Assembly (NCBI GenBank): GCA_050739495.1
Contig: JBOIBL010000054.1
Coordinates: forward strand, 1-9,445
Direction of reading: 5' to 3'
DNA length: 9,445 nucleotides
Source of the DNA: DASSKW01 sp050739495
Lineage (GTDB): Bacteria > Pseudomonadota > Gammaproteobacteria > Natronospirales > REEB76
Part shown: in pieces, positions 6,334 to 9,445 of the stretch
How the letters are laid out: each line of letters opens with the position of its first letter
Position numbering within the stretch: position 1 is the first letter of the stretch
Program-made: the position numbers and the translations under genes
The notes under the pieces: generated by a model
Databases searched by the model: none
Seen by the model: only the letters and a program-made list of their open reading frames with translations
Told to the model about the DNA's origin: nothing

Positions 6334-8148
6334 TCATGTATTAGAAGGGTTGCGGCGTGGCTTGCCGATCCAACCAGTCTCCGCGTCGGATTCGTCCGCC
6401 AAACGCCGCTGACGTGCATCAAGAATCGCAGCTCGGCCCAGCAGACCAATCAGCCGGTCCGGGCTCTTAAGGTCGACTACTGGCAGACGTCCGATACCAC
6501 GGCGTAACATTTTTTCTGCTGCATCATGAAGAGTCTCATCCGGGTATGCGACCAGCGGCTTGCGTGTGCCAGCAGCCAGTAATGTGGTGCTGGCGTCCAC
6601 TCTATTTTCCAGGGCCCGAAAGATATCGCCCCGAGTGATTATGCCCGCCAGCATTCCAGCATCGTCGACAAGCGGGTAAGCATCCTGACGGACGACCGTC
6701 GGATCATGCTTACTGATCCGATCCACCAATTCTGTCAATAACAAATTGACATTCAGCACTGGCGGATGTTTGTCCATGACCTCTGCTACTTTGACCTGCC
6801 GCAACACATCCACTTCATATTCGAGGTGGATACGCAATCCACGACGTGCCAGCTTCTCAGTCATGATGGATTCGCGCATATAGAACTGAGTGAGGCCACT
6901 GGCGATCACACACACAAGCATCAGTGGTAGTACAGACTCGTAGTTACGCGTGATTTCGAAAGCGAAGATGATGAATGTAAATGTTGCCCGTGAGGCAGCA
7001 GCAAATACTGCGGCCATCCCTACCAGCGCGAATGCACTCGGGTCCAGGTGGGTACCAGGCACGATCTGATTCACGATAACGGCGAATGCTCCACCCATCG
7101 CCGCACCCCCCATGAACATCGGGGCCAGCAATCCACCCGATGTGCCTGACCCCAGCGAGATCAATAGTGCCAGCGTCTTGAATACCATGATTCCAAGCAG
7201 GATTGTCAGTGGCAGGTTGTTGTTAAGGATGTCGGAGATAGTGCCGTAACCCACGCCCAGTACGCGTGGAAAGAAATATCCGATGATGCCAAGGCCCAGC
7301 CCGCCGATAGCGGGCCACCACATCTGATCCAGGGGTAATTTTTCGAATTGATCCTCGATCCAGAACAGTGAACGGCTGATCAGTATCGCCGCGTAACCGC
7401 AGAGGATCCCGAGCAGCAAATAAAATGGCAGTCCGTGATTGATATCGAAAGTGACATGGCTGACCGTGAACATCGGACCAGGGCCGATCATCATCACATG
7501 CACCGTGGTGGCGATAGTCGTCGCGATCACCAACGGGATGAACGACCGTGAGCGAAATTCGAACAGCATCAACTCGATGGCAAAAATCACACCGGCGATG
7601 GGCGTGCTGAAGGTCGCTGCCATGCCGGCAGCGGCACCACACCCCAGTAGCACTTTGCGTTCCGCGGCGGTCACGCGGATCAACTGCCCGACCAGGGAGC
7701 CAAGCGCGCCGCCAGTCTGGATGATCGGACCTTCTGCACCGAAGGGACCACCGGTGCCGATGGCGATGGCTGCCGACAGGGGCTTCAGGATCGCCACACG
7801 CGGGGCGATTCTGCTTTTATTGAGCAGGACGGCCTCCATCGCTTCCGGGATACCGTGGCCACGGATCTTGTCGCTACCGTATTTCGCCATGATACCCACC
7901 GCCACGCCTCCGAGTGCTGGCACGATGATGACCCACAATCCGAGTGGGTTGGATTCGATGTTGGGCAGGTTGAAACCTGCATGATGATAGAAGACCAGAT
8001 TCGTGCACACAGCAATCAGCTTGTAGAGCACAAACGCAGCAAGACCAGCCACCAAGCCGATCCCGGCTGCCAGGATGGAGATAACCAGTAGCCGCAGCCC
8101 ATCTTCCGAGTAAGAAGGGGCAAACGCTGCATACATACGCTTGAGCAT
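6334..8148 (-). CDS. ClC-family chloride channel/antiporter with C-terminal CBS pair
   Basis: This is an inner-membrane ClC protein of 604 residues that moves chloride or other anions, either as a channel or in exchange for protons. The membrane part spans about 18-425. The signature motifs are GHGIPEAMEAV (97-107), GAEGPIIQTGG (137-147, external gating Glu139) and GSGTSGGLLAPMFMGG (333-348). The usual selectivity Ser of GSGIP is replaced by His98. In the segment FAIELMLFEF (189-198), Leu193 appears to align with the internal proton-pathway Glu203 of E. coli ClcA. Two CBS domains follow, at about 456-515 (VAEVMDKHPP to GIITRGDIFRAL) and 525-580 (LVAYPDETL to GLLGRAAILDAR), likely binding nucleotide as a regulatory module. 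The start ATG at 8148 has only a weak upstream GAG; Met5 is an alternative. It is divergent from the MarR gene, so the shared upstream palindromes may control it. Confidence 0.94.
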   Translation of the reverse strand: MLKRMYAAFAPSYSEDGLRLLVISILAAGIGLVAGLAAFVLYKLIAVCTNLVFYHHAGFNLPNIESNPLGLWVIIVPALGGVAVGIMAKYGSDKIRGHGIPEAMEAVLLNKSRIAPRVAILKPLSAAIAIGTGGPFGAEGPIIQTGGALGSLVGQLIRVTAAERKVLLGCGAAAGMAATFSTPIAGVIFAIELMLFEFRSRSFIPLVIATTIATTVHVMMIGPGPMFTVSHVTFDINHGLPFYLLLGILCGYAAILISRSLFWIEDQFEKLPLDQMWWPAIGGLGLGIIGYFFPRVLGVGYGTISDILNNNLPLTILLGIMVFKTLALLISLGSGTSGGLLAPMFMGGAAMGGAFAVIVNQIVPGTHLDPSAFALVGMAAVFAAASRATFTFIIFAFEITRNYESVLPLMLVCVIASGLTQFYMRESIMTEKLARRGLRIHLEYEVDVLRQVKVAEVMDKHPPVLNVNLLLTELVDRISKHDPTVVRQDAYPLVDDAGMLAGIITRGDIFRALENRVDASTTLLAAGTRKPLVAYPDETLHDAAEKMLRRGIGRLPVVDLKSPDRLIGLLGRAAILDARQRRLADESDAETGWIGKPRRNPSNT

Positions 8149-8181
8149 AGATTGTTACTCAGACAGCAGGAATTGCATTGA

Positions 8182-8210
8182 TTGTCCAGACACGGACAGC
8201 GGGATATAAT
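8182..8210 (+). promoter_or_regulatory. Sigma70-like promoter of the MarR gene
   Basis: TTGTCC (8182-8187, four of six to the -35 consensus) is followed after exactly 17 bases by TATAAT (8205-8210, a perfect -10). Transcription would start near 8217, about 33 bp before the MarR ATG. The -10 lies inside the palindrome at 8203-8215. Confidence 0.6.
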
Positions 8211-8215
8211 ATATC
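8203..8215. promoter_or_regulatory. Palindrome GATATA-A-TATATC overlapping the -10 box
   Basis: A perfect six-base inverted repeat around a central A covers the TATAAT of the MarR promoter. It shares its right arm with the 17-bp palindrome that follows, giving two overlapping possible binding sites for the MarR dimer. Its AT-rich nature means part of the symmetry could come simply from the -10 box. Confidence 0.4.
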
Positions 8216-8227
8216 ACAATGCGATAT
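8211..8227. promoter_or_regulatory. Candidate MarR operator
   Basis: ATATC-ACAATGC-GATAT is a 17-bp inverted repeat in which only one pair and the central base fail. Size and symmetry fit sites bound by MarR-family dimers. It sits across the predicted transcription start and ends 22 bp before the MarR start codon, a position that would allow autorepression. It also lies 63-79 bp upstream of the divergent ClC start. Confidence 0.5.
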
Positions 8228-8249
8228 TAATCCATAGCGAAGTGACGCC

Positions 8250-8669
8250 ATGAACAATAGTGCACTGACGACCAGCCCGATCGATTATCAAACCCTGGGG
8301 GCATTCCGCGCGGCTCTGCGCAAGTTTCTGCGTATGAGCGAAGCGATCGCTGGAAACTTTGGCCTGACCCCACAGCAGCATCAAATGCTGTTAGTCGTAC
8401 GCGGATTCCTCGGTAAAGACGAACCGGCCGTCGGTATCTTGGCACGACGACTTCAAATCAGACACAACAGCGCGGTGGGTCTTATCAACCGGTTGGTCAA
8501 ACTGCGACTGGTAAGACGCATCTCTGACAAGCAGGATCGTAGGCTGGTGAAAGTTGTGCTGACTGCTAAAGGACTGAAGGTGTTGGATAAGTTGACGCTG
8601 GCGCACCAAACCGAACTGGCCCAGATCGGGCCCGAGATACGCAAGCTATTGACCACACTCCAGTATTGA
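8250..8669 (+). CDS. MarR-family transcriptional regulator
   Basis: This is a 139-residue winged helix-turn-helix DNA-binding protein, a usual length for MarR regulators, which act as dimers that often respond to phenolic or lipophilic ligands or to oxidants. The helical N-terminus (FRAALRKFLRMSEAIAGNFGLTPQQHQMLLVV) forms the start of the dimer domain. The winged HTH covers about 59-100, with VGILARRLQI, RHNSAVGLINRL and the wing DKQDRRLVKVVLT containing the conserved D-x-R-R. There is no cysteine in the protein, so thiol-based oxidant sensing is unlikely. The start at 8250 follows a GAAGTGA motif. It is transcribed away from the complete ClC gene and toward the second ClC gene, whose stop lies 17 bp beyond its own. 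The context suggests it controls itself and the neighbouring transporter. Confidence 0.92.
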   Translation: MNNSALTTSPIDYQTLGAFRAALRKFLRMSEAIAGNFGLTPQQHQMLLVVRGFLGKDEPAVGILARRLQIRHNSAVGLINRLVKLRLVRRISDKQDRRLVKVVLTAKGLKVLDKLTLAHQTELAQIGPEIRKLLTTLQY

Positions 8670-8686
8670 TGATGCTGGTCGAAAGT

Positions 8687-9445
8687 TCATTTGGGCACTG
8701 CTGCATTGTCATTACGACGGCGCCTCAAGAACCATCCAGTCCCAAGTACAAAGATCGCAGGTAGTTTCAGTACCCGCTCCGCTTTGCGCTCCTCGTTCAC
8801 ATCACGCAGGCGAGCTTCCAGGATGTGATCCATCGCAACGACGCTGAGTACTTTACCGGGCTCCTTGCGGTCCACTACAGGCAAGCTCGAAATTCCGGAA
8901 GCTGCCATGAGGTTTACTGCTTCGCGCAATGTCATATCCGGATAACCGACCACCATCTTGCGTACCATGATTTGATCGATCGGCGTTGTAGAAGACTGTC
9001 CTTGCTGCAATATTGAGTTGAATAGCTGGTGCTGCGTGATAATCCCTGCAAGATTATTGCTCTCATCCAGTACGGGATATAGACGCTGGGTATGATACAA
9101 ACGTCGTTCTACCGGATCGACCGATGTACCCGCGGCTGCTTTCGCAGCTGCCGAGAGCGTTGTCCCTAAACGGAAACTCACACTATTTCTGGGCATGATC
9201 TCGCCGATTAAAAATATTTCGAGTGGATCTACCGAGTACTCACGGGTCAAATGTGTGCCGCGACGCACCACTTTCTCCGTCAGCACTGATCTCTTAAGCA
9301 CAAGTACTGACAGCAGATAAGCCGCTGTCGAGGCTATCACTAACGGGATGACTGCATCCCATTGATGCGTGAGTTCCATTGCAAATACGACGCCCGTCAG
9401 CGGGCTGCGCATGACCCCGCCTACCACTGCCGCGAGACTCATCAG
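8687..9445 (-). CDS. Second ClC-family chloride channel protein with CBS pair (N-terminal part outside window)
   Basis: The visible 252 residues are the end of a ClC protein; the gene enters from the right edge. The first part, LMSLAAVVGGVMRSPLTGVVFAMEL, is the conserved late membrane helix region and aligns with LVGMAAVFAAASRATFTFIIFAFEI of the other ClC protein. The last membrane helix is followed by SVLTEKVVRRGTHL, also matching the other copy. Two CBS domains follow at about visible residues 78-145 and 156-212, then a basic tail containing FLRRRRNDN. The protein is clearly related to, but well diverged from, the complete ClC in this window, so it is an old paralogue and not a recent duplication. 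It is convergent with the MarR gene, with 17 bp between the stops and no evident terminator. The selectivity and gating motifs lie outside the window. Confidence 0.92.
   Translation of the reverse strand: MMSLAAVVGGVMRSPLTGVVFAMELTHQWDAVIPLVIASTAAYLLSVLVLKRSVLTEKVVRRGTHLTREYSVDPLEIFLIGEIMPRNSVSFRLGTTLSAAAKAAAGTSVDPVERRLYHTQRLYPVLDESNNLAGIITQHQLFNSILQQGQSSTTPIDQIMVRKMVVGYPDMTLREAVNLMAASGISSLPVVDRKEPGKVLSVVAMDHILEARLRDVNEERKAERVLKLPAIFVLGTGWFLRRRRNDNAAVPK

Overview
The window looks like chromosomal DNA of a moderately GC-rich gammaproteobacterium. The evidence is a CCA-encoding tRNA-Phe, a MipA/OmpV-type outer-membrane protein, a standard cyclopropane fatty acid synthase, and a ketosynthase/ACP pair of the type found in proteobacterial aryl polyene (APE) clusters. 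Genus cannot be assigned from the sequence alone.

Region 1 (1-3263, minus strand) is the end of a biosynthetic operon transcribed toward position 1. In order of transcription it holds a 4'-phosphopantetheinyl transferase (PPTase), a membrane-anchored NodB-type polysaccharide deacetylase, an acyl carrier protein (ACP) and a FabF-type beta-ketoacyl-ACP synthase that leaves the window a few residues before its end. The PPTase would convert the ACP to holo form and the ketosynthase would extend the acyl chain on it. The style of the ketosynthase and ACP suggests an APE-like or other specialised fatty-acid pathway. The deacetylase start codon overlaps the PPTase stop in an ATGA junction. A divergent MipA/OmpV-like gene (3376-4227, plus) lies on the other side of a 112-bp intergenic region.

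Region 2 (4228-5002) is a small junction. It has tRNA-Phe(GAA) at 4291-4366, then a large imperfect palindrome (4384-4446), then an AT-rich stretch joined to the C-terminal part of an IS21-family IstB helper ATPase. This is an insertion-sequence remnant next to a tRNA, a common place for integration and decay.

Region 3 (5003-9445) carries cfa (minus), a complete ClC chloride channel/antiporter with two C-terminal CBS domains (minus), a divergent MarR-family regulator (plus), and the C-terminal half of a second ClC-CBS protein (minus, running off the right edge). The MarR gene has a recognisable sigma70-like promoter. Overlapping palindromes between that promoter and the start codon are a good candidate operator for autoregulation and for control of the divergent ClC gene. 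Membrane cyclopropanation plus ClC transport suggests an envelope, acid or ion-stress theme, but that is inference. No clearly new defence or mobile system was found. The items most worth a second look are the deacetylase inside the ACP/ketosynthase operon, the palindrome beside the tRNA, and the MarR-ClC-ClC arrangement.
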